Assembly (NCBI RefSeq): GCF_050624435.1
Contig: NC_134541.1
Coordinates: 106,140,805-106,204,804, forward strand
Length of the DNA: 64,000 nucleotides
Direction of reading: 5' to 3'
DNA from: Tenrec ecaudatus
Taxonomy: Eukaryota > Chordata > Mammalia > Afrosoricida > Tenrecidae
Of the stretch, positions 1 to 10,050 are shown piece by piece; position 1 is the stretch's first letter, and each line of letters starts with the position of its first letter. The notes beneath the pieces were generated by a model, which did no database searches, was not told where the DNA came from, and saw only the letters and a list, made by a program, of their open reading frames with translations. The translations under genes and the position numbers were made by a program.

Positions 1-632
1 ATGGGTATATGTCTATAGAAACCCTAAACAACGGATGTATGTATATAGAAACCCTATACAACAGGTGTATGAAAAGGAGCAAGAGCCCTGACATTGACAG
101 AGCCCTGTTCTCCTGTGTTGATCGCAGAGCTGTTCACAACAGCAAGAAGTGGTAAACAACCCAAACCTCCAACAGTACAAGGATGGATAAAGAAGCACAA
201 TGGAATATCACACATTGCTAAACAAATAAGCAAAAACAGATTTAAAAAACAATGATTAAATCATGAAGCACCTCAAGCCATGGATGGATCGGAAGAGCGT
301 GAGACTGAGTGAAGTTAATCCATCACTAAAGGTCACCTATTGTATGAGGCCAAGGCTACCTGGATAAAAACCCAGACACAGACTTGCATACCAAAGGGAA
401 CAGACCTGGGGGTTCCCGGGCAAGGGTGAGAAAGAGAAGCAACAGACTGAAAGGTTGACAGTCATTGATAGAAGGGTGACAGGGAGGGGAGAGATCCACG
501 GGAGGGAGAGGAGAAATCAGGGGAGCGGATGGATGAGTGATTTGAACTGCTGAATACAGAGTTCATGCTGTGAAATGCAAAGCGCTCATCTAATTCACAA
601 TGAGAAAAAAACAACATTAAAAAGAAAAACAT
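1..632 (+). mobile_element. L1 LINE 3' end fragment
   Basis: The stretch near 142-215 (caagaagtggtaaacaaccc, then ggataaagaagcacaatgg) matches the classic end of mammalian L1 ORF2/3' UTR. The later words gactgagtgaagttaatcca and tattgtatgaggcc follow in L1 order. An A-rich run at 604-632 is a likely tail. No reading frame survives. The first 60 bases are less certain, and the copy enters from beyond the left edge. Confidence 0.65.
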
Positions 633-670
633 AGGCGGTCTGAGTCCATCCAGAGGTGCACTGGAAAACA

Positions 671-812
671 AAAACTAACTCACTGCCATCCAATGCCAGC
701 TGACATGCCCCGGCGAGTCTCCAAGCCTATAACTCTTCCCAGGAGTAGAAAGGCCCGTCTTTCTAACTGCCAACAGTTAGCAGCCCAACATGTAACCACA
801 ACAGCCATCGGC
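671..812 (-). mobile_element. AfroSINE, partial
   Basis: It begins with the SINE 3' end in reverse (aactcactgccatc) and ends with the reverse of the 5' tRNA-like part (gcagcccaacatgtaacca). The body is diverged and has internal deletions. Confidence 0.75.
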
Positions 813-845
813 TTCTGAAAGGCCCTCACCTGGAAAACCCTAAAG

Positions 846-1072
846 CAGGGGTCCTTGAATTACAGCCCGCAGGCCACATGTGGCCTGCCAAGAACTTTTA
901 TCCAGCCCGCTGGGTGCTTTTGCCTCCGCTCCTGTCCTGCTTAGGAGCTGACTCATCCAGTGTGCATAGGAATTTGTTCGTAGTTTGTTTTTTTTTAAAC
1001 TATAGTCCGGCCCTCCAACGGGTCTGAGGGACAGTGAACTGGCCCCCTGTTTTAAAAGTTTGAGGACTCCTG
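846..1072. mobile_element. hAT non-autonomous DNA transposon (bat/opossum-type, CAGGGGTCCT ends)
   Basis: A 227-bp element with hAT-type inverted ends: CAGGGGTCCTTGAA at the left, and at the right a sequence whose reverse complement is CAGGAGTCCTCAAA. The interior (ggccctccaacgggtctgag, ctggccccctgttttaaaag, cataggaatttgttcgtag) matches what I recall of a non-autonomous hAT family from Myotis bats. The flanks 838-845 (ccctaaag) and 1074-1081 (gcctagag) match at 6 of 8 bases, offset by one, and resemble the TCTAGA-type hAT target. No transposase is present. The family name is from memory. Confidence 0.75.
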
Positions 1073-1080
1073 CGCCTAGA

Positions 1081-2355
1081 GGGTAGTTTGGCTCTGTCGA
1101 GTGGGGCAGCCAAGAGTTGTAATCAATGGGAGGGCCATTATTACCAACAGCCTGTCATCGCTTCCAGAAATCTTCTTTGAGGACAAACGCCCTAACCTAA
1201 GGGTCTACTTGCACAGCAGCGTGTGCCAAAGGCTAATTCATAATAAGTACTCCCCGGGACTCGCTGGACCCAGAATTACTGTCACTCTCAGGACATGGCA
1301 TGACAGCTCTCCCCAGCTCTCCCAAAGACCTCAGGCTGCAGCTCTCTACCGATTACACTGGGTGCCTGTACTGGGTTCACCAGTTCCCCGGTCAGTTTTT
1401 GTTTTCTTGAAAACACAAGTGACATTGTTTGGGGTGAAGGAGGAAGAACATCCATCCTTAAGACACCCCAATCCTCACTGGGGGCGATTCCTGTCCCCTT
1501 TGTCTTTCTTCTCACAGAATCTAGGGCAGTGCTCTCTAAAACTGCAGCCACCCCACTTAATCATGAAGACACGAGTGTCCCCCAACGCTCCCTGTCATAG
1601 CACAGAGACTGTCCTTTGGCGATCCTCCTCGTTAACTGCATTTTCTCTTGTGCACACACAGCATTTGCAGCTAATGTCAGTTAATAGCTAAGGAAGAAAA
1701 GAAAAAAAGAATCAGTCTTCCAAAGAGGAACACAATGGTGGGGTTGAGGGGCTGGCAGGACTTTACAGCTCTCCCGGGCTTTCTTGTTTTGGGGGGAGAG
1801 GAAGCAGGGAATACGGCACCTCATTGGGTGCAGCCGACTCTGTAAGTTTGTTCCCAGCCATTAGAGGGCTGGCTCGATGCTTCAAAGTCAGAGGAAATGA
1901 TCTCCTGGCTGGAGTAGCACCAAGCCACGTGATTGGGCCACAGAGCAGCTGGCCCAGCGGACGTAAGGCACGAGGAGAGGAGAGCAGCTGTCCCTGGACC
2001 TGACAGCCCCACGGTCTCCCCCAAACGATGTTGGGTGTCCGCCATTTTGAAGCCAGCTTGAAATGCCGCGGAGGGCACGTGGTTCCCTTCTGGGCGCAGT
2101 TTTCAGATTGCTGTGCTCGGACCGGATGCCCGCTTCTTCTGTAAGGTCTTCCTGGCAGAACACCAGCTCCGTGGACCGTGCGTTCGTCACCTGCTAGAGG
2201 GGGAGCTGGTGTCTCCTCCACAGGCTGATCCTTCACTGTCCCTGGCCATGTGGTTGGGAGGTGACTTTGAGTCTGTCCTCACTCGTAGAGAACCCACCCC
2301 AAGATCCAGGAGGAAATAACTAAGCAAAGGGCAACCCTTGGCAGTCACCTCTAAG
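1081..2355. other. Single-copy stretch, no gene recognised
   Basis: About 1.3 kb without a repeat I know. The longest open frame (1101-1691, +, 196 codons) has unremarkable composition, no recognisable domain and no homology I can name, so I treat it as chance. A GCCATTTTG word near 2041 resembles a YY1 site, but nothing around it supports a promoter. Confidence 0.5.
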
Positions 2356-2359
2356 AAGT

Positions 2360-2455
2360 TAGACCTTCTGGCGCTTTCTGCCACTCAGAGGCTGGTGGGT
2401 TTGAACTGCCAACCTTTTAAGTGGGATCTGAGCATCACTGCGCCCCCAGGAATCC
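2360..2455 (-). mobile_element. AfroSINE, 5' part
   Basis: The tRNA-like end is seen in reverse: ggctggtgggtttgaactgc followed by caacctttt, ending near gcgcccccaggaatcc. The SINE 3' half is missing. Confidence 0.65.
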
Positions 2456-2468
2456 TTCCCAAGAGACG

Positions 2469-2830
2469 ATTGTTGCTAGGTTCCATTGAGTCAGTCCCAA
2501 CTCGGAGCTTCCAATATGGAGCAGGGAAGAAATCCATGTAGACGCTCCTATTCCTCACAGCCAGTGCTGTGCTGGGACTCCTGGGGATAGGCCGTGTGTC
2601 CGTCCACCTCCTCGAGGGCCCTTTTTCCACTGACCCTCAAGTGACCCAGGACTTCACCAAACACGATGCCCTTCTGCAAAACATTTTCAAAGGGCATGAG
2701 ACGAAGGCGGGGAACCCGCCCTTCTAAGAAGCACTCTGGCTGCACTTCATCTAAGACAGGCTTGTTTGCTCTCCTGGACACCCACGGTCTAGCTAATACT
2801 CCCCACCCACTGTGTAATTCAAAGGCCTGA
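2469..2830 (-). mobile_element. RTE-clade LINE 3' end fragment
   Basis: It starts with the reverse of the RTE 3' end (tgttgctaggttccattgag). Diverged words from the endonuclease/RT-type ORF C-terminal region follow, including gcactctggctgcacttcat (2731) and aagacaggcttgtttgc. The middle is degraded and the frame is broken. Confidence 0.65.
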
Positions 2831-3045
2831 CCAAAGGGTGCCACTACAGCTTCGGGTTGGACAATGGCCCTGATTTCATGGAGCCTACATGCTACCTATC
2901 CATCGAAAGAAGATAGGCGAAACATAAAGCGGGGCAAACAGTCGAGTCATAGCGCAGGCGGGACACGGGCGCTGCGGCCTCGCCGTCTTTCAAGGAGGGA
3001 GCAGCAGACGCAAAGGCTCAAGACAGGGTGCGTCCTTGGCTCATA

Positions 3046-3249
3046 CAGGTGACCAGATGTTCTGCTTTTGGTGGGACAGTCCGGCGGCATTTTTAAAAGT
3101 CCCAATTTTTGGAAAGAATGCACAACAAGCTAGAGTATACGGTTTTCAGCTGCCATGTGGATATTTTGCCAAGATACGAGTTTTATCAACAGTGTCCTGC
3201 TGGTGTCCCGCTTTACCAGTGTTAAAATCAGGTAAAGCTGCGGTGACAG
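3046..3249. mobile_element. Possible old DNA-transposon remnant
   Basis: The pattern aggtgaccagatgttctgct with gtcccaatttttgg and gtcccgctttaccagtgtta resembles an old mammalian DNA-transposon repeat with repeated GTCCC words. The termini do not pair well, so the class is unsure. Confidence 0.3.
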
Positions 3250-3259
3250 AAGATAAACG

Positions 3260-3430
3260 TAGGCCCCAGGTGCCACAAAGGGTGAACGCTCTTGGTTGCT
3301 AAACAAAAGGTTGAGTTTGAGTCTACTCAGAGATCTCTCCTAAGAAAAGCCTGGTTCTGACAAACCAGCCATTGACAAGCCAAGCCATTGCCAAGCCAAG
3401 AGAGCAGTGTTCGACTCTGGAGCACGTGCT
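3260..3430 (+). mobile_element. AfroSINE variant (longer, TAAGCAAAAGG type), degraded
   Basis: The 5' part reads cttggttgctaaacaaaagg and gttgagtttgagtctactc, followed by aagaaaagcctggttctgac. The end is confused by the duplicated word ccaagccattg at 3377-3400. Confidence 0.6.
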
Positions 3431-3484
3431 TGATGCACTTCGCTGATCACCAAAAGATGGGAGGACCCAGTCCTCCCAGAGATG

Positions 3485-3590
3485 GCTCCAGACAAATGCC
3501 TGGCGATCAACTTCCCAAACACCAGCCATGGAAAAAGCTATGGAGCACGGGCCTACTCTGACCCGCAAAGTGGCATCACACGCCAGATGT
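3485..3590 (+). mobile_element. AfroSINE variant, 3' half
   Basis: The 3' half of the same SINE subtype is present: aaatgcctggcgatcaactt, ccagccatggaaaaagctat, ggagcacgggcctactctga. It probably derives from the same or an adjacent insertion as 3260-3430. Confidence 0.6.
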
Positions 3591-3917
3591 GGCTTCGTGG
3601 TAACTGGTAAGTCAAGAACCAGGTTTCGCAGGACCTTGCCGTCAGCAGAAAGACCTCAAGTTTGTTCTCACCCTGTCACAACATCATTTGGGGGAGGGGG
3701 TAGATGTGCTATGGGTATGCAGGCTCCCTGTAGCTGCCAGGGGGTGGCAGAGTAACTGCTCTGGGAGGACATACATGCAGGAGCTCAGGGAGAAGCCCTG
3801 GCAAGGAGCCAAGGAGAGCGGTGTCCTCAGGCGGGCGCAGCTGGGAAACCGCCCTGGGAGAGGGTTCCGCATGTGACCTGGAGGAGGATCTTAGAGGATC
3901 GATCACCTAAGGAGTAA
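3591..3917. other. Single-copy stretch
   Basis: About 330 bases with no repeat or coding signal that I recognise. Confidence 0.4.
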
Positions 3918-4131
3918 CCAGTTGGCCGGCTGCCACTGCATCTCCTCTGACTCTTGGCGACCCCTGTGTGTCAGAGTAGAACTGCGCTCCATGGGGTTTT
4001 CCACGTGACTATATTCGACAAGTGGTTCACCAAGCCTCTCTTGCGAGGCACCGCTGAGTGATTTAGAACCTCTGACCTTGCTTAGAGGATCTGAGCACTT
4101 CAACCGTTTGCACGCAGCCGAGGACTTGGTG
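3918..4131 (-). mobile_element. AfroSINE variant, nearly full
   Basis: A reverse copy of the longer subtype: gcgacccctgtgtgtcagag, gctccatggggttttccacg, ccaagcctctcttgcgaggc, then agaacctctgaccttgctta and the tRNA-like end at gtttgcacgcagccga. Confidence 0.75.
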
Positions 4132-4818
4132 TGGCCCGTGAAGGGAGGTCCCAAGGTGCCCCCTCCTGGATTTGTACGCATGTTCAGCGGGGGCAGGAAC
4201 AAGCCCCAGGTGATCCTACTGACCTGCGTGTGTTTAAGTCCGAGACCACGATCCCCCCCCCCTCAGCGCACTATCTGAACACGGAGTGGGAAGAGAGCAG
4301 CACGCATCCGAAGAGCTATCGATTCAGTGCTGCCTCCCCTCTTCCTGGCACTTTGAAGGAGCAATTCTGCCTCCCATGGCTAAGGCATTCTGGCAGGCTA
4401 CCGTCTGTCTTTTTTGTCTGTGCAGGCAACAGGTGGGCATATAACAATGTCCCCCCATTCCCCCAAATTTTCAAGGAAGTAGAGGATGTTGCTTTAACCA
4501 GGGAGCTTGCCAGAGCCACGCTAATGGGGCTGAGGAATGAGCTCATCAGGAGTCCTGGCTGGTTTCTAGTGTGACTCCATCCTCGGCAGGATGTCAGTGG
4601 ACACATGGACAAAGCCGGGAGATTAAAACCCCAGTCGGACCGTGAAGGAGAGGCTGTGAGTGGAACAAGCAGCCAGCCAGCCAGTTAGCAGGAGGAAAAG
4701 GGCTCTGTGTCCCTGGGACAGGCCAATGGAAGGCACCATGAGGTGGCGGTCCACGCCCACGAGGACAGCTGTCCCCAGAGAAGGAAGCAACCCCAAGTGC
4801 TGGCCAAACCGGAACCAA
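4132..4818. other. Single-copy stretch
   Basis: Unrecognised sequence. A C-run at 4252-4261 and one open frame (4131-4574, +, 147 codons) are present. The frame starts inside a SINE and has no recognisable domain, so it is not called. Confidence 0.4.
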
Positions 4819-5010
4819 TCTGACTGCCATCAAATCGATGCCAGCTTGCAGCAACCCTGGAGGACAGGGAAGAACAGCCCCTGTGAGTTACCGAGACTGT
4901 AACTCTTCACAGAAGTAGAAAGCCTGACCTTTCTCCCAGGGAACGGCTGGTGGTTTGAACTGCCGACGTGTGGATTGCAGCCCACTGCATAACCACTACT
5001 CCACGCGAGC
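4819..5010 (-). mobile_element. AfroSINE, full length
   Basis: All blocks are in reverse order: ctgccatcaaatcgatgcca, gagactgtaactcttcacag, tttctcccagggaacggctg, and gcccactgcataaccactac at the 5' end. Confidence 0.85.
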
Positions 5011-5029
5011 AAGGAGGTGGAGAAATGGG

Positions 5030-5120
5030 GCCGTCAGCTGCTGCTGGGGAGGGTGCACTCTGAAACGGCTCAGTGGATGCTCAGAACGTTAAATACAGAG
5101 TTACCATATGGCCCATTTTC
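5030..5120 (+). mobile_element. L1 fragment
   Basis: The phrase gaacgttaaatacagagtta followed by ccatatggccc is the L1 3' region motif for short-truncated copies. About 90 bases remain. Confidence 0.45.
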
Positions 5121-5176
5121 TTTGTCTCATTTTCCCCACTCACATGCATTTGCCCTCCACTCCTGCCCCCCAAACC

Positions 5177-5330
5177 GTCATTTCCCTAAATCCTTCAATG
5201 CGTGTTTTCTGAGACAGACATTTTACAGAGGGAAATGTCCAAAATAGGAATTCAACATTAATACCATTATATTTCCCTCTCTAAAATGTCTGTGTTAGGA
5301 AACACGGATTATTGAGGGAAATCATGCGTA
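5177..5330. repeat. Long imperfect palindrome (possible hairpin/MITE)
   Basis: The arm 5213-5236 is the near-exact reverse complement of 5271-5294 (22 of 24), with a 34-bp loop. Pairing continues outward with small gaps (cgtgttttctga at 5201-5212 against ttaggaaacacg). An outer imperfect match of tttccct to agggaaa extends it to about 5180 and 5320. It is not part of the SINE that follows. Confidence 0.6.
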
Positions 5331-5380
5331 CAATTCCCCAAACAGAGATTCAATGTTAATATGCTTCCATCATCTTCTGT

Positions 5381-5590
5381 GGGGATCCCTGGTGGCACAG
5401 TGATTATGCGACAGGCGGCTAACCACAAGGTTGGCAGTTTGAAACCACCAGCCACTCCATGGGAACAAAGACAAGGCTTTCTGCTCCTGTAAAGAGTTAA
5501 AGTCTCAGAGACCCACAAGGACAGTTCTCTTGTGTCCTATGGCAGGGTCACTATGAGCCTGAATTGACTCAATAGCTGTGAGTTTTGTTT
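5381..5590 (+). mobile_element. AfroSINE, full length
   Basis: It starts at gatccctggtggcacagtg, with the box B region at ggttggcagtttgaaacca. It ends with agcctgaattgactcaatag and ctgtgagttttg. It is the first of a head-to-tail cluster. Confidence 0.88.
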
Positions 5591-5613
5591 TTGGTTTGGG
5601 TATTGTCTTCTAT

Positions 5614-5742
5614 AAGGAGCACTGGTGACACTGTTTGGTAAGTGTTGGGCTGCTAACCACAAGGTAGGAGGTTCAAGCCTACGAGCTGTTCTGCAGGAGA
5701 AAGATGAGACCGTCTGTAAAGATTTACAGCCTGAGGGCCTGA
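5614..5742 (+). mobile_element. AfroSINE, 5' two-thirds
   Basis: It begins aaggagcactggtgacactg and stops after gatttacagcctgagggcct, where the next SINE begins. Confidence 0.75.
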
Positions 5743-6047
5743 AAGGAGCCCGGGTAGTGTAGTGGTTATGGATTGGGCTGCTAACCACAAGGTTAGCAGT
5801 GTGAAACTATCAGCTGGTCTGCAGGAGGACAAGGAGGCTCTCTGCTCTCTGAAAGATTTGCAGTCTCAGAAACCCATGGGGAGAGTTTAACCCTGTCATA
5901 TAGAATTGCTATGAGTTGACATTGACTTGATGGCAATGACTTTGAATTTGCTTGTGGGTTTGTGGGTAAGAATCTAATTCGTGGCAGTGAGCTTGAGTTT
6001 TGTTTTGCTTTTTAGTCAGAATCGACTCAATGGCAGTGGGTTTAGGC
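5743..6047 (+). mobile_element. AfroSINE, full, plus extra 3' tails
   Basis: A full copy runs from aaggagcccgggtagtgtag to about 5953 (gacttgatggcaatgacttt). Two further 3' fragments follow (ggcagtgagcttgagttttg and cagaatcgactcaatggcag), as if several insertions stacked at one site. Confidence 0.78.
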
Positions 6048-6120
6048 TTTTGATTGCATTATATATAGATTTTTATTCAGATTTACCTTGTTATCCAAAT
6101 AATGTCTTGCATTGCCAAAT

Positions 6121-6326
6121 TAGGATCCCTAGTGGCACAGTGGATAAAGCTCGCTATCGTGAACCAAAATGTTGATGGTTCAAGGTCACTAGTTGCTCCA
6201 CAGGAGAAAGCTATCAGAGGCTGGTTTCATGAAAGATTCACAGCCTTGGAAAACCTCGGGGGAATTTGACCCTGTCCCTCAGGATTTCTATGAGTCAGAA
6301 TCAACTGGATGGCAGTGGGCGACTGT
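6121..6326 (+). mobile_element. AfroSINE, full length
   Basis: It runs from aggatccctagtggcacagt to agtcagaatcaactggatgg and cagtgggc, directly followed by a TG microsatellite that looks seeded at its 3' end. Confidence 0.82.
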
Positions 6327-6328
6327 GC

Positions 6329-6374
6329 ATGTGTGTGTGTGTGTGTGTGTGTTTGTGTGTGTGTGCAGGTGTGC
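6329..6374. repeat. (TG)n microsatellite
   Basis: An interrupted TG dinucleotide run directly after the SINE 3' end, broken by one TTT. Confidence 0.95.
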
Positions 6375-6424
6375 AGTACAATGAAAATGTAAGCCATGAA
6401 ATACAGTAGGGGAGGAAAGGACCC

Positions 6425-6535
6425 TTGCTTTCATTCAGCAGGTGCTTACTGAACACCAGTGCGCCGGGGACACCAGGGGCTAAGAGAAAAGATGTATGGG
6501 CCCCAAGGAGCTTGCAGTGCACGGATGGACACAAA
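6425..6535 (+). repeat. Possible ancient mammalian interspersed repeat
   Basis: The order cattcagcaggtgcttactg, aacaccagtgcgccggggac, aaggagcttgcagtgca resembles the widespread mammalian motif of the type TTCAACAAATATTTATTGAG ... GGAGCTTACA. It is too diverged for a family name. Confidence 0.4.
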
Positions 6536-6744
6536 CGTTCTCAAAGGGATGCTCGAGGCAAGTATACCATCATCACCATGGTGACCATGATAACGAGGAG
6601 AGGAGAGCCCAGGATGGAAAACTGTGAGTGCTCCACAAGGGACTACATACCCAGGTTCACCTCGAGTGGGTTTTACATCCCTTGTCTTTCGGAACTCAAG
6701 ATCTCTGACACACGCCCCCCACCCCTCATTGCCGCACAATGGTA

Positions 6745-6935
6745 AAGGAGCCACGATGGCATGGTTCAGTCACTATCAGAAAGATTGGTGGTTCAAACCC
6801 AGCCAGCCGTGCTAAGGGATAAGACCCCTTCTCTGTTCCCATCCAGGTGACATCCTGGGAACCCTGTGGAGACAGGTCTACCCTGTCCAGTGGGTTTACT
6901 GTGAGTAGGAATCTACTCTATGGTAGCTGACAATC
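6745..6935 (+). mobile_element. AfroSINE variant
   Basis: It starts at aaggagccacgatggcatgg and carries agaaagattggtggttcaaa. The 3' part reads gagtaggaatctactctatg. It belongs to the longer subtype. Confidence 0.72.
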
Positions 6936-7571
6936 CTGACAGATCCCTGGGAGAACTCCGCGGTGGATGAGTGGATTCCTACACAGGATGATGCCATGAG
7001 TGTCACAGTGGAAGTGGCAGTCCCTCAGGTTTCGAAAGCGGACTTCTAGAAGCAGATCCTCAGGGCTGTCTCTCCAGATGTTTCTGGGTGGACTTGACCC
7101 ACTCTTCAGTGGGGTATGTTCCCCACTCGCACTGCCCAGGGGCTGCAGACTACGGAGAGAATAGCCTTTGAATGTGATAGAACCCTGCGTCCTTCTGTGG
7201 ACACAATGCAACGTCTCCAGAGGGAGCCTGACATGAGGATTTCTGCCTAGTCGTTCACTGCTGCCCACCCCGCCCCGCAGACAGGCGCTGCTCAATAAAC
7301 ATGGGCTTCATGAAACTAATCATTGGAGAGGAAGTCAGAACCATCGCCCTATTTTCCACAGCATTGCAGCCGAAATGACAATATGTTTTGCTGAAAGGTA
7401 CTCATGTGTGTATGCATTCCAATGAAATTCAAACTCGTTTGTTTCCTTAATATGAAAACTCAAATGAGTTGTTTTATTACTGAAAACCAAAGAAAGCTTT
7501 GCAGTCATGTGGAACCGGTACCAAACCACAATAATAACAATTCCTGTAATTATAAAATAGAAAAATAAATC
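6936..7571. other. Single-copy stretch
   Basis: No repeat recognised. The right part (7335-7570) is A+T-rich with short homeodomain-like words. Confidence 0.4.
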
Positions 7572-7764
7572 CATCTCCAGCTAATTGGTTCTGACTCATA
7601 GTCACATCATTGTATGACAGAGTAGAATTGCCCCCACTGGATTTCCAAGGCTGGAGTCCTTACAGATCTAGGGAAGCAAATTGCCACATCTTCCTGGTGG
7701 GTTAGAGCCACCAGCTCCTGGTCATCGGCCCAGCACTTTAACCACGGCACGACCAGGACTCCTC
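7572..7764 (-). mobile_element. AfroSINE variant, full
   Basis: Reverse order: ggttctgactcatagtcaca, gacagagtagaattgccccc, gggttagagccaccagctcc, then gcccagcactttaaccacgg. A 3' flank AAATAAAT sits at the SINE 3' side. Confidence 0.75.
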
Positions 7765-7773
7765 CGAGACTAG

Positions 7774-7890
7774 TCCAAACCCACTGCCGTGGAGTCGGTT
7801 CTGACTCTTAGCAACCCTGGATGCAAGTCTTTATGGAGCATCATTCTCCTTGCAGTTAATAGTCCAACTATTCGTTTCACCAGGGCTCCC
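7774..7890 (-). mobile_element. AfroSINE, internally deleted
   Basis: The 3' end (aacccactgccgtggagtcg) joins directly to a short 5' end (tcgtttcaccagggctcc), with the middle missing or unrecognisable. Confidence 0.6.
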
Positions 7891-8096
7891 AGTAATTCTG
7901 TCCCTATTGACTGACTCCATGGAATGCCAGAAACATGCCTACACAGCCTTATTCACAACCACCTGATTTTTTCTAAAACATTATCCGGGATTCGTAGACC
8001 GTGAACCTTCTGTAAATCATGTCTTATTGGGGCCAGGGCCCATCCCATCCCATTGAAAACACAGCATTTCCCCGAGTGCGCAGTGACCGTGTCGCT

Positions 8097-8500
8097 GCTG
8101 CTGTCTAGGTGCCTTTGAGTTGGTTCTCACTCACGGGGATCTTATCCTCACACGAACAAAGCAGCGTCTGGTCCTGTGCCATCCTCACTCTCCCTGCTGC
8201 GCTGGAGCCCACTGTGGTCGCCCTGAGTCATTCCACCTCATTGCAGGTCCCCCACTTACCAAGCACGAGCTCTTTGTCCCGGGACTAGTCCCTCTTGGCC
8301 ACCTGTGTGAAATCTGTGAGATTTCGGGCTTACCATCCTCTCTTCCAAGGAGCATCCTGGCTGTTCTCCCAAGACATGTTTGTTCATTCTTCTGGAAGTC
8401 CATGGTATATTCATTATTCTTTGCCAACACCATAATTCAAATGAACCAATTCTCCTTATTCTTCCTTATTCACTGCCCACCTTTTGCATGTAGATGAGAT
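8097..8500 (-). mobile_element. RTE LINE 3' end, about 400 bp
   Basis: From the 3' end inward: ctaggtgcctttgagttggt, gcgctggagcccactgtggt, accatcctctcttccaagga and gcatcctggctgttctccca, gtccatggtatattcattat. The reverse reading encodes the C-terminal part of the RTE polyprotein with frameshifts and substitutions. Confidence 0.85.
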
Positions 8501-8699
8501 CTTGGCATATGCCTCAGCTTGGGACAGGTATGCCTTAGCCCAGTGACTCTGGTGAGCATTCTTATTGGTTACCCCGAATCCTTCCTCACTCCTCTTCTTG
8601 CCTTAGGCAAGCTCTTCTCCTGATTTCCCCAAGGTACAATGAGAACGAACAATATGTCACTCGCTGTTATCAAAAGAGGTGACAAGACCATGGTGTGTG

Positions 8700-8965
8700 G
8701 GTCTCAGTGCAGCTTCCAGAATAAGACAGACTAGAGAGAAAGGCCTGATGACCATCTTTGGATCATTTGCGAGTGCAAGCCCTAGGGGCCACCAGAGAAC
8801 GCCGCCTGGCACTGTCCTGGAAGATAAGCCTTGTAGACCCTGTACACATGGTCTCAGCAATAGACCCAGGCACACCAGTGGTGGTGAAGATGGCACATCC
8901 AACTCTTGGTTCCATTGTACCCAGGGTCACCATGATTCAGAGACATATTCCTGGTGACCACCACC
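8700..8965 (+). mobile_element. Composite afrotherian SINE (tRNA-Gly-like type) with RTE-like tail
   Basis: The body gcagcttccagaataagaca, gagagaaaggcctgatgacc matches the body of the composite SINE seen at 26125 and 57630. The end (gatggcacatccaactcttg, gttccattgtacccagggtc) resembles the RTE 3' terminus. The 5' tRNA part is not clear here. Confidence 0.55.
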
Positions 8966-9660
8966 ACCACCGCGTCTCATGTACAAACGGGAAGAAAGTA
9001 GAGGAACTCAGATTGGAAAGGTGAGTGTCGGAGTCAGCCACCAGGTCAGTCCCCTCACCTGTCTGCCCTCTTGGTATTTCTCAAGGTTACATGTTTTCTA
9101 CACAACAGTTTCAAACATCAGTTCCTGCATGGCGACATCCAAAGATGGGGAATATGGGTTCTCTTTGCTGGCTGTCGTTAAGAGTACGGGAGCCTTTTCC
9201 AGAAGGCCCCCTAGAAACTTAATCCTCACGTCCCATGGGCAAGAAAGAGGTCCCGTGCCCCCAGAGAAATGGCAAAAAGAAGATAGTCTAGATTTGCTCA
9301 AAGTCCCTCAAGGTTCACTCTGTGGGGCTTGGAGAGGCTCTTGCAAGACAAACAGCATCCTGACCCTTGAACAAGATGATTGTTCTAGTTGGAGTGGGTG
9401 ACTCTTGAGCAAATACCCCATGGGGTCAGAAGACTGTACTGCATTTGCCCATGCATGCTAAGAGGGAATCAGCTCCTTTGGGTGCGGATGTAAGAGAGCA
9501 GAGGGAATTATGGAATGACCATATACCCTACACGGAGGAAGATATGGGTCTGAATCCTACTCGGGTTACCCATTTTGGGATCTTGGAAAAATCTATTTCC
9601 TCAGCCCCTGTTTGCATTTCTGCTTCTGTAAATAGAAAGCAGAGCCCCTGATTCACAGGA
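8966..9660. other. Single-copy stretch
   Basis: About 700 bases without a recognised repeat. Open frames here are short and show no domain. Confidence 0.4.
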
Positions 9661-9970
9661 GTGGTGTTGTTGGCTGTGGTCCACTTGGCCCCAACTCTTG
9701 GGAATGCCATGCACGCCCGAATAAGATGCCTCTGGTTCTGCACCATCTCCTCTCCAGCTCCATGGTGGGTGGCACCGTGGGTTTCACTGGCTACGTTTTG
9801 CAAGGAGACCACTAGGCTTTCTTCGTCATCTGTCGGAGTCCAGAATCTGATGGAACCCATTCAGCATCCTGACAACACCCAAGTAACCAATGACAGATGA
9901 GTGATAGCTATTCCTGAGATTTATGGACCAAGAATCAAACCTAGGGTGTCCACCATGGGACCACCAACAT
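9661..9970 (-). mobile_element. Composite SINE with tRNA-Gly-like head
   Basis: The reverse body (accactaggctttcttcgtc, catcctgacaacacccaagt) is followed at the right by agaatcaaacctagggtgtc and accatgggaccaccaac. These correspond to the reverse of a tRNA-Gly (GCATTGGTGGTTCA ... GGTTCGATTCC). It is the clearest tRNA-Gly-like head in the window. Confidence 0.65.
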
Positions 9971-10050
9971 TTCTCATCACATACACAACAGAGTAGTGAG
10001 GGTAAAACTGTACCCGGGGAGTAATAATGATCAGAGTACTTGGTACCTAG

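Noticed and set aside
1101-1691. 196-codon open frame on the + strand as a gene
   Set aside because: No domain, no neighbouring exons or promoter, composition like random; single frame in a mammalian intergenic setting is weak evidence.
2023-2060. Possible promoter with YY1-like GCCATTTTG word
   Set aside because: A single word without CpG island, TATA or conserved transcript start; similar words occur by chance (also near 16935 and 28415).
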